Assembly: GCF_000336755.1 (NCBI RefSeq)
Contig: NZ_AOLK01000018.1
Location: forward strand, 101,523 to 165,522
DNA: 64,000 bases
Source of the DNA: Haloferax elongans ATCC BAA-1513
GTDB taxonomy: Archaea; Halobacteriota; Halobacteria; Halobacteriales; Haloferacaceae
Direction of reading: 5' to 3'
Shown in pieces: positions 8,821 to 17,801 of the stretch. Made by a program: the position numbers and the translations under genes. The notes below the pieces were generated by a model. It was given only the letters and a program-made list of their open reading frames with translations, ran no database searches and had not been told where the DNA came from. How positions within the stretch are numbered: the stretch's first letter is position 1; each line of letters begins with the position of its first letter.

Positions 8821-10128
8821 TCACCACTGTCCGAGCGCGCCAGTCCCGTGGGACCACACGAGCACGCCGAGGAAGGAGAGGACACCGGTGAGAGCCGACC
8901 CACCGCCGACGTAGAACACCCACTCCATCCCCACGTCGGTCATGAGGTAGCCGCCGAGGAGGGGTGCAACGACGCTGCCGGGTCGCCACAGCAACTCGCG
9001 AATACCGAAGCTGCTGGCGACACCTGCGCCGTCAGAGCCTTCGTCAGCGAACAGTGCCATACTGGCCGGTTCGCGGATACTGTCCGCGATTCCGAGGAGG
9101 CCGGCGAATCCGACGAGAGGCAGAAACGCAGGCGAGAGTGGACCGAAGACGGGAAACATCGACGGAAGCCCGAGCGCCTCACCGATGGCGGGCGAGAATG
9201 GAACGGCGAGCGCGACCAAGCCGTAGAGGCCGCCGCCGACGAAGACGAATCGGGCTCGGCCATAGGTGTCTGAAGCCCGGCCGGTGAAGGGCTGACAGAG
9301 CATATTGGTGAACTTCTCCGCGACGACTGTGGCCGCGACAGCAATCCCACCGTATGCGAGGCCGCCCGACGCGGCAGCGACGCCCGCGTAGATAGGAACC
9401 CACGTGCGGACGAGTGTAACAGAGACGGCGTACTGCACCCGGAACGTCGCCATCGTCAAGATACGCTCGTTGAGCGCGAGGTCGGTGAAGGGAAAGCCGT
9501 GGACTGTCGTCTCGTCCGGTGGGAGGAACACCCAGATACCGATGGTTGCGACAGTCATCAAGACCGTGATGACGACGAAGGTAGGCGTGAATCCGAACGC
9601 GTCGTAGAGGAACCCCGCGCTGAGACTCCCGAGAATCGACGCCGCGAATCGGGCGGCATTCGCCTTACCGATGTGATTCGCACGAGTGCCCTGCGACGCG
9701 AGTTCGCCGACGAGCGCGAGCGACATGAGACCAGCACCGGTGACAGCAACCCCCTGAGCGGCACGTGCGACGACGAACGAAAGGCTCGAATCGACGAGCG
9801 GGAAGGCGGCGTAGACGACAGCACCGACGCCGACCGTTCCAGCGAGAACTAACCGTTTGTCGTAGCGGTCGCCCGCCCACGCAAGTGGCACGACGGCGAC
9901 AGTCTGTGCGAACGTGAACCCCGTCGTGTACATCCCGATGACGAATCCGCGCGAGAGCGTTGCGCCGCCGAGAACGACGCTTCCGACTGCGATTTCGGGG
10001 AGCACTAACGCGGTCGGGTCTAGCTCGTTGATGTATTTCGGGAGGAGTGTGACGAGGGTAATAAAACCGAACCCGCCAGCGAACCGAGTGAAGTACAGCG
10101 CCCAGAACCTGAGGCGGGTGCGGTCCAT
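8821..10128 (-). CDS. MFS transporter
   Basis: This 435-residue integral membrane protein has about 12 hydrophobic segments. The cytosolic loop 2-3 motif is AWAGDRYDKRLVLAG (G-x-x-x-D-R-x-x-x-R/K type), and FTGRASDTYGRARFV is the equivalent loop in the second half, so both MFS repeats are present. It resembles drug/sugar-exporter-like haloarchaeal MFS proteins; the substrate is unknown. No partner genes are nearby. It ends 48 bases from the frameshifted flavin gene, and both read on the minus strand. Confidence 0.85.
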   Translation of the reverse strand: MDRTRLRFWALYFTRFAGGFGFITLVTLLPKYINELDPTALVLPEIAVGSVVLGGATLSRGFVIGMYTTGFTFAQTVAVVPLAWAGDRYDKRLVLAGTVGVGAVVYAAFPLVDSSLSFVVARAAQGVAVTGAGLMSLALVGELASQGTRANHIGKANAARFAASILGSLSAGFLYDAFGFTPTFVVITVLMTVATIGIWVFLPPDETTVHGFPFTDLALNERILTMATFRVQYAVSVTLVRTWVPIYAGVAAASGGLAYGGIAVAATVVAEKFTNMLCQPFTGRASDTYGRARFVFVGGGLYGLVALAVPFSPAIGEALGLPSMFPVFGPLSPAFLPLVGFAGLLGIADSIREPASMALFADEGSDGAGVASSFGIRELLWRPGSVVAPLLGGYLMTDVGMEWVFYVGGGSALTGVLSFLGVLVWSHGTGALGQW

Positions 10129-10250
10129 ACGTCGTCTCTAGGTATCGACCGAAAAGATATTTCGAAACTGTCGCCGGCGTGAGGACGCTGGTAAATGCAC
10201 TCTGTATTGTGGCCAGGTATTTTATTTGAGCCGTGTCTAGACATGCTAAC

Positions 10251-10502
10251 ATGAGTCAAAGTGGTGGGAGCAAGCCGGCCGAGCGAGCCGAAACACGGCG
10301 TGTTAGGGTGGAACGGGAGATGAACGACCATCGAGCAATGACTGTCCGCGTAGTCGATTCCGGTGAATGCCGTACACTGGTGGGGTACGGGTCACCGAGT
10401 GTTCGTCGTGCACTCGAACGGACAGCAGCGGGAGAAACGGTGACGCTCACGCTTGCGCCGACGCCAGGACGCGGAAACACGTGGCTCGCGCTCGATTGCT
10501 AG
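10251..10502 (+). CDS. small conserved haloarchaeal protein, paralog of 55948-56226
   Basis: This 83-residue protein has a core near residue 26: MNDHRAMTVRVVDSGECRTL, then VGYGSPSVRRALERT and a closing NTWLAL. The protein at 55948-56226 has the same pattern (MNDH-x2-M-x-V-x-V, LV-x-Y-x-S, x2-R-x2-L, N-x-W). They look like members of one uncharacterised haloarchaeal family (DUF7999-like from memory). A TATA-like tattttatt at 10219-10227 gives a nearly leaderless start at ATG 10251. Its last bases overlap the end of the convergent gene at 10499. No function is known. Confidence 0.7.
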   Translation: MSQSGGSKPAERAETRRVRVEREMNDHRAMTVRVVDSGECRTLVGYGSPSVRRALERTAAGETVTLTLAPTPGRGNTWLALDC

Positions 10503-10729
10503 GGTCCGAGTAGTATCTTGGCACCGCCGACGAGACCAGCGAACAGAACGACGAGAACCGTCCCCGCGATGACGTCGCTTCCGAACAAGACGGCGAAGTC
10601 TGGCGTGAGCGACACGAGAAACCGGTCTGCCCGAAAGTGGTCGGGGATGCCAACCGCGAGCCCAAAGACGCCAGCGACGAGGAACGTCATGAAGACGAGG
10701 ATGAGTCCGGTCCGGTCGCTCTTGGGCAT
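10499..10729 (-). CDS. small two-helix membrane protein
   Basis: This 76-residue protein starts MPKSDRTGLILVFMTFLVAG. It has one helix at about 8-27, a loop containing DHFRADRF, and a second long hydrophobic stretch from about 44 to the end (VIAGTVLVVLFAGLVGGAKI). The family is not recognised. ATG 10729 fits a TATA-like acttatacc about 27 bases upstream; an in-frame GTG at 10741 would add four residues. It converges with, and overlaps by four bases, the preceding plus-strand gene. Confidence 0.6.
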   Translation of the reverse strand: MPKSDRTGLILVFMTFLVAGVFGLAVGIPDHFRADRFLVSLTPDFAVLFGSDVIAGTVLVVLFAGLVGGAKILLGP

Positions 10730-10822
10730 GAGACCATCCACACCGTCGTGTGGTATAAGTTATCGGGAACGTCCTACGTATCGAGACGCTCGGCTCTCGA
10801 GGGCATTGTTTCGGAAAGGAAG

Positions 10823-10896
10823 TGGGCCGGACGCGATTTGAACACGCGACCGTCTGATTAAGAGTCAGACGCTCTGCCTAACTGAGCTACCGGCCC
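10823..10896 (-). tRNA. tRNA-Lys (anticodon CTT)
   Basis: The minus strand folds into a normal cloverleaf of 74 bases. The acceptor stem is GGGCCGG/CCGGCCC with discriminator A, the D arm contains GCTCAGTTAGGCAGAGC, the anticodon loop is CTCTTAA (anticodon CTT, lysine AAG codons), and the T arm has GTTCAAATC. CCA is not encoded, as usual in archaea. There is no intron. Confidence 0.95.
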
Positions 10897-11050
10897 TGCG
10901 CTTCCTCGTAACCCCCGGTTGGTAAAATGACTTTCCTTTCTGTACGGCAACGGCAGAGAGACGCACACGGCGAAGGGGTGGTGTCCGGGTGCCGTCCATG
11001 AGAGAGAACGGTGGGTGTTAAGTGTCGGCCCACCGGAGTAGCCGCCAACG

Positions 11051-12508
11051 ATGAGTGCAGGGGTTACAGTCTCCTCGATGTCCACCTACGCGATTCTCGG
11101 CTGCGGGAGCGTCGGGCACGCGGTGGCCGAGGAACTGACAGACGAAGGGAAAGACGTCCTCATCCTGGATAAGGACGAAAGCCGCGTCGAAGCCCTGCGC
11201 GACCAGGACCTAAACGCGCAGACGACAGACATTGCCGACGAGGAAGTCGCCGACGCCGTCGCCGGCCGAGACGTCATTCTCATCCTCGCGTCGGATGTCG
11301 AAGCGAACAAGGCGGCTGTTTCGGCCATCCGCGAGCGCAACGACGACCAATTCATCGTCGTCCGCGCGTCCGACCCCGTCTCCGAGGACGAACTCACGAA
11401 ACTCGGGGCCGACGTGGTCATCAACCCCTCGGAGGTCATCGCCGACTCCGCGCTTCGAAGCGTCGAATCCGGCGAACTCGAATACAAAGCGCGCCAGTTG
11501 GCAGACCTCCTGCGCGAGACGGACCACGGAATGGCGATTCTCACCCACGACAACCCCGACCCGGACTCACTCGCCTCGGCTGTGGCGCTGCAAGCCATCG
11601 CCGACGAGTACGACGTCGACGCCGATATTCTCTATTCGGGCGACATGGGCCACCAAGAAAACCGGGCGTTCGTGAACATCCTCGGTATCGAACTCACGCC
11701 GCGCGGAGACGCGAAAGCGCTCGACGAGTACGGTGCCTTGGCGCTCGTCGACCACATGAAGTCGGGGCTGCCGGACATCGGAGATGCGGACATCGCCGTC
11801 TTTATCGACCATTTCGAACCCGACGAGGGCATCGACGCGCAGTTTACCGACGTTCGGCCGAACGTCTCGTCGACGTCGACCATCCTCACGAAGTACATCC
11901 AGGAGTTCGACCTCAGCCCCTCGAAGGCGGTCGCCACAGCACTCCTGTACGGCATCCGTGCTGAGACGCTCGACTTCAAACGCGATACGACACCCGCGGA
12001 CCTGACCGCGGCGGCGTACCTCTATCCCTTCGCCGACCACGACATCCTCGAAAAAGTCGAGTCGCCGTCGATGTCGCCGGAGACGCTGGACGTGCTCGCC
12101 GAGGCGATTCAAAACCGAGACGTTCAGGGGTCGCACCTCGTCTCGAACGCCGGGTTCATCCGCGACCGCGACGCCCTCTCGCAGGCCGCACAGCACCTCC
12201 TGAATCTGGAGGGCATCACCACGACGGCCGTCTTCGGCATCGCCGACGACACCATCTACCTCGCGGCGCGGTCGAAGGACATCCGCATGAACATCGGGAA
12301 GATTCTCTCGGACGCCTTCACGGGAATCGGCGAAGCGGGTGGCCACTCCACACAGGGGTCCGTCGAGATTCCGCTCGGCATCTTCACGGGTATCGAGTCC
12401 AGCGACGACAACCGCGATACGCTGTTGCAACTCACCGAAGAAGCGGTAAAGCGGAAGCTCTTCCGTGCGATGGGTGTCGAAAGCGGGGAGAGCGGAAACG
12501 GTAGCTAA
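11051..12508 (+). CDS. RCK-N plus DHH/DHHA1 phosphoesterase
   Basis: This 485-residue two-part protein has an N-terminal Rossmann RCK/TrkA-N domain (YAILGCGSVGHAVAEEL, about 12-130) that binds nucleotides. A DHH phosphoesterase follows, with motifs THDNPDPDSLASA (about 165), VDHM and FIDHFEP. The C-terminal DHHA1 part holds the GGHSTQGSVE motif. DHH proteins of this type cleave nano-RNA or cyclic dinucleotides such as c-di-AMP. The RCK module suggests coupling to nucleotide or ion signalling, which is inference. A TATA-like gttaag about 25 bases before ATG 11051 supports that start; ATG 11078 is an alternative. It converges with cdpB1, with the stop codons adjacent. Confidence 0.88.
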   Translation: MSAGVTVSSMSTYAILGCGSVGHAVAEELTDEGKDVLILDKDESRVEALRDQDLNAQTTDIADEEVADAVAGRDVILILASDVEANKAAVSAIRERNDDQFIVVRASDPVSEDELTKLGADVVINPSEVIADSALRSVESGELEYKARQLADLLRETDHGMAILTHDNPDPDSLASAVALQAIADEYDVDADILYSGDMGHQENRAFVNILGIELTPRGDAKALDEYGALALVDHMKSGLPDIGDADIAVFIDHFEPDEGIDAQFTDVRPNVSSTSTILTKYIQEFDLSPSKAVATALLYGIRAETLDFKRDTTPADLTAAAYLYPFADHDILEKVESPSMSPETLDVLAEAIQNRDVQGSHLVSNAGFIRDRDALSQAAQHLLNLEGITTTAVFGIADDTIYLAARSKDIRMNIGKILSDAFTGIGEAGGHSTQGSVEIPLGIFTGIESSDDNRDTLLQLTEEAVKRKLFRAMGVESGESGNGS

Positions 12509-12802
12509 TCAGACAGCCAGCGACTCTTCGTCTTCGTCGGGCGTCTTCAGGCGCTCGATAACGTCGTTGATGAGAATGACGTCGCCGACGGCGCGAACCC
12601 AGCGATACGGGATGAGAACTCCCTTCCCGGGTTCGATTTGTCCGCGGAACAGTTCTTGATTCAGTTCGGTCAGTGCCATTCCAGTGACTGACTCGTGGTC
12701 CAAGTCGAGACGGACGTCTTCGACTTCACCGACGAACATACCGCTGTTCGAGTAGACCTCGCGGCCGACGAGCGTCGTAATCTCTTCGGGCGTCCCGTCC
12801 AT
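12509..12802 (-). CDS. cdpB1: PRC-barrel cell-division protein, CdpB1-like
   Basis: This is a 97-residue single PRC-barrel protein: EEITTLVGREVYSNSGMFVG, then EVEDVRLDLDHESVTGMAL, and a late IPYRWVRAVGDVILI strand. In Haloferax, small PRC-barrel proteins of this form (CdpB1, CdpB2) link SepF to the FtsZ division ring at midcell. The sequence and the adjoining DHH and lactate genes match what I recall for cdpB1. The TATA-like ttaatt at 12828-12833 points to a leaderless start at ATG 12802; in-frame ATGs at 12811 and 12814 are alternatives. It converges with the DHH gene. Confidence 0.8.
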   Translation of the reverse strand: MDGTPEEITTLVGREVYSNSGMFVGEVEDVRLDLDHESVTGMALTELNQELFRGQIEPGKGVLIPYRWVRAVGDVILINDVIERLKTPDEDEESLAV

Positions 12803-12922
12803 ATCCGCCATCATGAGATGCCGGGCCTTAATTGTTCGTAGCCCCCCGCAATCGACGCAGACGCATGGCTGACGGGCGTCAGACGGCACAACAGATGAAG
12901 AGCTGACAGGGGGCTGAAAGAG

Positions 12923-13023
12923 TCGGAGAAGTCGGGAGATGTCGGTGGAAGTCGGGAGAAGTTGGTGCAGTCGGGAGAAGTTGGTGCAGTCGGGAGAAGT
13001 CGGTGAAGCCGGGGGAAGTCGAT
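12923..13023. repeat. degenerate 19-base tandem repeat between cdpB1 and ludB
   Basis: About five units of a 19-20 base purine-rich repeat lie here. Two adjacent units are identical (tcgggagaagttggtgcag), the next differs at two positions, and the flanking ones are more diverged. It lies 16 bases past the ludB stop and upstream of cdpB1, so the minus-strand RNA is pyrimidine-rich (cttctcccgactgcacca). It may form part of the lud 3' end or of an archaeal termination region. No protein reading is convincing. Confidence 0.75.
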
Positions 13024-13039
13024 GGAGTCGATAGGCGGC

Positions 13040-15241
13040 TTACCGACTCGGTGCGACGAGTTGCACCGGATGTTGGGTCGGCCGACTGAGGAGCGAATCG
13101 AGTTGTTCGAGACACGACGTCCCGCTGGCGACCACAGTTCGGTCGCGCGTTTCGTCGGTCTGGAACTGTGACTTGAGTTCCGAGCCGACGTCCATGCTCA
13201 GTTCGTAATACTCGGACTTGTAGCCGAACGAGCCAGCCATCCCACAGCACTCCACATCGGAGGTCGCCACGTCGAAGCCGAGGTCTGACAGGACGGCTTC
13301 GGTGTAGCCTTCGAGACCGAGGGTACGCTGCTGGCAGTGGCTGTGGTAGGCCACTTCGTCGCCGTCGACGACCGAGAGCGCGTCGGCATCGGCCCCGTTT
13401 TCGAGCAGTCCGAACACGTACTCCATAACCTCGTAACTGCTGTCGGCGATGCGTTCGAAGGACTGTTCGGGGAGGAACTTCTCGTATTCGCCTCTGAACA
13501 TCGCGAGGTCCGACGGCTCGATGACGACGATATCGTGGCCAGCGTCGATGTACTCGGAGAGGCCGGCGTACACGTCGTGAGCGTGGTCTTCGGCGGTCGA
13601 AATCATGCCCTGCGAGAGCGGGGCGCGACCCGACGACCGAACGTCGGGAACGACGACCTCGACATCGAGGGCTTCGAGGGCGCGGACGGCGGCTTTGCCG
13701 CGTTCGACCTGCACGTGGTTGGTGTACACGTCGGGGTAGAGGACGGCAGTTCGCGTCGGATTCTCGACGCGCGACCCCCGAGCGTCGAACCACTCGACCA
13801 GCGTCTCGCGTTGGAATGCCGGGAGTTCCCGGCGCGCGTCGATGCCGAGGAAGCGCTCCATGAGATTTCGCGAGATGGACGACTGGGCGACCCAGTTAGA
13901 GACGGGCGCGAAGAAGCTCCCGACCTTCGCGGCCGTCTCGAAATTGCCGAAGAACCGCTTTTGGAAGCTGACTCCGCCGGGTTCCTCGTCGGGGGTGAGA
14001 CCCTCGACCAGCCAGTCAAGTTCCGAGACGTCGCCACGGTTGACGCGGTCGCGGACGACTGTGTTTATCCACGGGATGTCGATTTCGACGGGACAGGCAG
14101 TGGTACACCGGCTACAGCCGGTACAGAGGTCGTTGAACTCGGCCGCGGAGTCGAGTCCTTCGACGCCCGCTTCCCACCCGGTTCCGATGCCGCCGGAGTA
14201 AGTCTCGCCGCCGAAGGCGTGTCCACCGACGTGCTGGAAGTTGGCGCAGACGTTCGAACACGCCGAACACCGGATACAGTAGAGCGTCTCGCGCAACTGG
14301 TCGTCGTCGCGCATGGTCATGCGACCGTTGTCGATGAGGACGAGGTGGTAGTCGCGGTCAGTCTCGCCGTCTGTAATCGGGGTGTCCGGGTCGTCGAAGT
14401 CTACCGTCGGCGACTCGACGGGCGGGGTCAGAAGCGAGATGTAGGAGGTGATGTCCTGTCCGGTCCCCGATTTCCCGATGAGTTCGACGAAGGGCTGGAG
14501 GTCTTCGACGGTCGGGATGAGTTTCTCCACACCCGCGACAGCGACGTGCGTGTCGGGTACGACGGCCGTCTTTCGGGCGTTCCCCTCCGAGGTGACGAGG
14601 GCAATCGTTCCCGTGTCGGCAGTGATGAAGTTCGCCCCGGTCATGCCCACGTCAGCGTCTTCGATGAGTTCGCCGAGTTGCTCGCGGGCGAACATGGTGA
14701 GTTCCTCGGCCGTCTCCAGCGGTTCGTCGGGGTCGAACGTCTCGTTGAACAGGTCGGCGATAGCGTCGCGCGACTTGTGGATAGCGGGCGCGACGATGTG
14801 CGAGGGTGCCTCGTCGGCGACCTGCAACACCCACTCGCCGAGGTCCGTCTCGATGACCTCGGTTCCGGCGTGTTCGAGTGCTTCGTTGACCTCGATTTCC
14901 TCGGAGGTCATCGATTTCGATTTGACGACCCGCTCGGCGTCTTTGTCCTTGCAGACCTCGCGGATGTAGCGATTCGCGTCGTCGGCGTCGTCGGCGATGT
15001 AGAGCGTGCCGCCGTTTTCTTCGACCGTCTCGCGGAGTTCGTCGATGAGTTCTGGCAGGCGCTCGATGGCGTCTTCCTTGATGGCCCGAGCTTCTGACTT
15101 CAGCCCCTCGTAGTCGTCGAGGGTCTGAACCGACTCGTATCGACCCTGGTTGAATCCGCTGGTGCCGGTGTTGACGGCGTCGCCTTCGGTCTCCATCAAC
15201 TGCCGAATCTTGGCCGCCTTGGCCTCGCGCGCCTTACTCAT
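13040..15241 (-). CDS. LudB: LutB-LutA-type iron-sulfur lactate oxidation protein
   Basis: This 733-residue protein is part of a Lut/Lud lactate-oxidising complex that feeds electrons from lactate to the chain. The N-terminal LUD domain (about 60-300) carries MTGANFITADTGTIALVTSEGN. Two 4Fe-4S clusters follow: CIRCSACSNVC and CTGCSRCTTACP. The C-terminal 300 residues are a cysteine-rich CCG module with HSHC and CCGMAGSFGYKSE. In Bacillus, LutA (CCG) and LutB are separate; here they are one chain. ludC starts eight bases before this start codon region ends, so the pair is translationally coupled. Confidence 0.88.
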   Translation of the reverse strand: MSKAREAKAAKIRQLMETEGDAVNTGTSGFNQGRYESVQTLDDYEGLKSEARAIKEDAIERLPELIDELRETVEENGGTLYIADDADDANRYIREVCKDKDAERVVKSKSMTSEEIEVNEALEHAGTEVIETDLGEWVLQVADEAPSHIVAPAIHKSRDAIADLFNETFDPDEPLETAEELTMFAREQLGELIEDADVGMTGANFITADTGTIALVTSEGNARKTAVVPDTHVAVAGVEKLIPTVEDLQPFVELIGKSGTGQDITSYISLLTPPVESPTVDFDDPDTPITDGETDRDYHLVLIDNGRMTMRDDDQLRETLYCIRCSACSNVCANFQHVGGHAFGGETYSGGIGTGWEAGVEGLDSAAEFNDLCTGCSRCTTACPVEIDIPWINTVVRDRVNRGDVSELDWLVEGLTPDEEPGGVSFQKRFFGNFETAAKVGSFFAPVSNWVAQSSISRNLMERFLGIDARRELPAFQRETLVEWFDARGSRVENPTRTAVLYPDVYTNHVQVERGKAAVRALEALDVEVVVPDVRSSGRAPLSQGMISTAEDHAHDVYAGLSEYIDAGHDIVVIEPSDLAMFRGEYEKFLPEQSFERIADSSYEVMEYVFGLLENGADADALSVVDGDEVAYHSHCQQRTLGLEGYTEAVLSDLGFDVATSDVECCGMAGSFGYKSEYYELSMDVGSELKSQFQTDETRDRTVVASGTSCLEQLDSLLSRPTQHPVQLVAPSR

Positions 15242-15734
15242 CGAGAATCACCACGTGAACGTCTTTGGGACCGTGTGCGCCCTTGACCAGTGCGCCCATG
15301 TCGGCGGTGGCACTGGGTCCCGTCGCAATGATAGCCGAAGAGTGACCCGTGCGGAACTCCTCGCCCAGCCATTCGAACGCCTCGGGCATGCCGGAGACGA
15401 TGTCCGACTGCCGGAGGACGGCGACGTGTCGGTCACAAAAGAGACTCACGGGTTCGACACCGTCGGGTGTGCCCTGCACGACGACGCTGCCGTAATCCGC
15501 GATGCCGATTCCTGCCGCCGTGACGCCAGCCTTCGCCTCACGGAGGTCCGCCGGTGTAGGGTTCGTGTTCACCCATTCCGGGAGTGGTGCGCCGAACGGA
15601 AGTGGAACACCCACCGCCGGGTCGTCACAGACCTCGCGGAGGACGTCGCCCAACTCGTCCGAAGACGTGTGTGTCCAGCCTACTTCGAGCCGTTCGAGAG
15701 AGTCCTCGAACGTCGCAACCGTGCCGGTTGACAT
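15234..15734 (-). CDS. LudC: LUD-domain lactate utilization protein
   Basis: This is a 166-residue LutC-like LUD domain. Conserved pieces are AGIGIADYGSVVVQ, a hydrophobic strand GHSSAIIATGPSATADMGALVKGAHGP (shown only in outline: TGPSATADM is the family hallmark) and HVVILDE at the end. It is the partner of the downstream ludB, with which it overlaps by eight bases. It is the first gene of the operon, with a TATA-like cgattatgc about 25-30 bases upstream of ATG 15734. It probably acts with LudB and LctP in lactate oxidation. Confidence 0.85.
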   Translation of the reverse strand: MSTGTVATFEDSLERLEVGWTHTSSDELGDVLREVCDDPAVGVPLPFGAPLPEWVNTNPTPADLREAKAGVTAAGIGIADYGSVVVQGTPDGVEPVSLFCDRHVAVLRQSDIVSGMPEAFEWLGEEFRTGHSSAIIATGPSATADMGALVKGAHGPKDVHVVILDE

Positions 15735-15815
15735 GTGTTCGCATTACATGTTCTGCATAATCGTTCTTCGGGTTCGAACAGCCCTGTGTCGGTTAATTAT
15801 GAAGGTTTCAGCTAT

Positions 15816-17696
15816 TCACGAGAACCGGCCTTTCGCCTCGTCTGCACCCGGAACAGTATTAGATGATTGATGTTTTCCGACGGCCGAGCGTCCGACAGTG
15901 TACCCCTGAACGAGGAGGAATCCAACCCACAGGACGTACCCGCCGGGGTTGCTTCCGAGAATCGTCGGCGCGGTGTCGAACACCGGGAACCCGAGTTCGA
16001 CGAGCGTCGTCCCCATGAGAAGGACGCTAAAGTAGCCGTAGAAGCCGGATGCCCACCACATGGCCGCGACGCGTGCCCACCCGGGCTGGACGTGTTCGGG
16101 GAGACGCGTCGTGTTCATCACGAGGACGAGCGCGGTGTAGGGCCACATCATGATGCCGGACATGGCAGCACCCACGACGAGGAAGAAGAACGGTTCGCGC
16201 CCCTCGAACGGCGAGGTGAACGCGAAGATGATGATGAGCCCCCACAGGCAGAACGCCGTGAGCAGTCGCCAGAAGAGTTTGGGGAGGTCCCATCCGGCCT
16301 CACGGCCGAAGGATTCGTAGAGCGCATCTGCACTGTTTCGAACGAAGGATTCGACGATGGCGTACTCGGTCGTAAACAGGGCGACAAAGAGGATGGCGAA
16401 GACGAGGAACGTCCCGACGGGACCGACCATCGGAGCGATGCCTCCGAGCCACATCTGAATCGCGTCGGTCGTCTCACCCGGCGAGTAGTGAATGGCGACG
16501 CTCATCAGCGCCGGTGCGACGAGAAGTAATCCGACGACGAACGTCAGAAGATGTTCGAGTTGGACGACTTTCCACCACCCGCGCCAGCGACGGAGGTTGG
16601 TCACGGTCGGCCGGAACGTGAAGCCATCGCGCTCGATTGGTTCCGGGTCGTCACCGCGAAGCGGGTTCTTCACTCGGCCTTGGTAGTTGCCCATGCCGTA
16701 CCCCTTCTCGCGCATCCAGAGACTCTGGGAGAGGTTGAGGTACCCACCGGCACCGGCGAACGCGAGCCCGCCGAGGAACAACGCGATATCGAGGCTCTCG
16801 GGGAGGGTTCCGACCGACCCTGCAGCGTCGGGGATGGACCCGAACTCGACCCACGACCCGGTGACGGCGACGAGCATCAACGCCGCCCCGATGGCGACGA
16901 ACAGGAGTCCAATCTGGAACACCTCGACGGCGTTGTACATGACCGACGACATCTGATACGAGAGCCAGATGACGCCCATCAACGCCGCGGCGATGAGTTT
17001 CCACGACGAGACAGCGAAGCCGAGGACTTCGACGGTCCCGCTGAAGCCGAGTCCGACCGTGGCGACCTGTGCGGCACCGGCGGCCCACCCGGGCCACCCG
17101 AGACTGATGAGGCCACCGAAGAGGAAGAGCCACGGCCAATACGTTCCCACGCGCGCGAAGGCGCGGAAGATGCTCTCACCAGTGGCGAGTGTCCACCGCT
17201 GGAGTTCCGTGTTGATGACGAACTGCGTGAGGATACCGACGAGGAACGCCCAGAAGAGCGTCCACCCGAACTGCGAGGTCAACACCGGCCAAAAGAGCGT
17301 CTCGCCGCTTCCGAGCGACGCGCCGAGCATGATAGCCGACGGCCCGACGACGTGGCCGACTCGGGGGACGCGAGGAAGGTCGGCGACTCGGAACGACCCG
17401 CCGGTCCCCTGGTCGGGGTATTCCTCGGACTCCGGTGCTTCGTCGAGGTCCTCGTACCGAAGCGGCAGGTACCACGTTCCGCGGTACTGTTTCCCCTCTA
17501 CTTCGGAGGCGTACACGTCGTCGCCACCGGTGGGGTGGTCGTCCAGCGACCGATTGGCGTCTTCCCACTCACGGGTGTCTGCCGTCTCTGTCGCTGAATG
17601 GTCGCCGCCGGCGCTCGTCTCTGTCGTTGACGGGTCGCTTGGAGAGCCGTCTCCGGCCCCGGGGTCAGCGTCACCGTCGCTCATCGACATCCCCAT
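15816..17696 (-). CDS. Nramp (SLC11)-related transporter lacking the metal motif
   Basis: This 626-residue protein has an acidic cytosolic N-tail (about 110 residues) and 11-12 hydrophobic segments. The overall pattern is that of SLC11/Nramp-like APC-fold carriers (GPSAIMLGASLGSGETLFWP in helix 1; a long NRAMP-like loop with REKGYGMGNYQGRVK). Helix 1 has GASLGSGE where metal-transporting Nramps have DPGN, so it may carry another substrate. It sits inside the lactate gene block, between ludC and the regulator, which makes an organic acid or counter-ion plausible (inference). In-frame ATGs at 17690 and 17684 are alternatives. A minus-strand TATA (ttttatacc) is about 65 bases upstream. Confidence 0.7.
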   Translation of the reverse strand: MGMSMSDGDADPGAGDGSPSDPSTTETSAGGDHSATETADTREWEDANRSLDDHPTGGDDVYASEVEGKQYRGTWYLPLRYEDLDEAPESEEYPDQGTGGSFRVADLPRVPRVGHVVGPSAIMLGASLGSGETLFWPVLTSQFGWTLFWAFLVGILTQFVINTELQRWTLATGESIFRAFARVGTYWPWLFLFGGLISLGWPGWAAGAAQVATVGLGFSGTVEVLGFAVSSWKLIAAALMGVIWLSYQMSSVMYNAVEVFQIGLLFVAIGAALMLVAVTGSWVEFGSIPDAAGSVGTLPESLDIALFLGGLAFAGAGGYLNLSQSLWMREKGYGMGNYQGRVKNPLRGDDPEPIERDGFTFRPTVTNLRRWRGWWKVVQLEHLLTFVVGLLLVAPALMSVAIHYSPGETTDAIQMWLGGIAPMVGPVGTFLVFAILFVALFTTEYAIVESFVRNSADALYESFGREAGWDLPKLFWRLLTAFCLWGLIIIFAFTSPFEGREPFFFLVVGAAMSGIMMWPYTALVLVMNTTRLPEHVQPGWARVAAMWWASGFYGYFSVLLMGTTLVELGFPVFDTAPTILGSNPGGYVLWVGFLLVQGYTVGRSAVGKHQSSNTVPGADEAKGRFS

Positions 17697-17716
17697 CGAG
17701 AGAAGCTATACCCGGT

Positions 17717-17778
17717 AAATCGTGGGACATCGGTGCGTCTGCCGTGAATGGTTCCTCTCATGGTATAAAATCGTGGGA
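17717..17778. promoter_or_regulatory. direct repeat and TATA upstream of the Nramp-like gene
   Basis: The 11-mer AAATCGTGGGA occurs twice (17717-17727 and 17768-17778), flanking the likely transcription start of the minus-strand transporter gene; the minus-strand TATA (tttatacc) is at about 17762-17769. The spacing of 51 bases is near five helical turns, so a regulator could bind both. It is distinct from the CACACGAGT sites further right. Confidence 0.4.
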
Positions 17779-17801
17779 TGTGGCACCAGCAGTGACGGAG
17801 T

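Noticed and set aside
12923..13023. CRISPR array
   Set aside because: Units are contiguous with no unique spacers and no cas genes are near; it is a tandem minisatellite.
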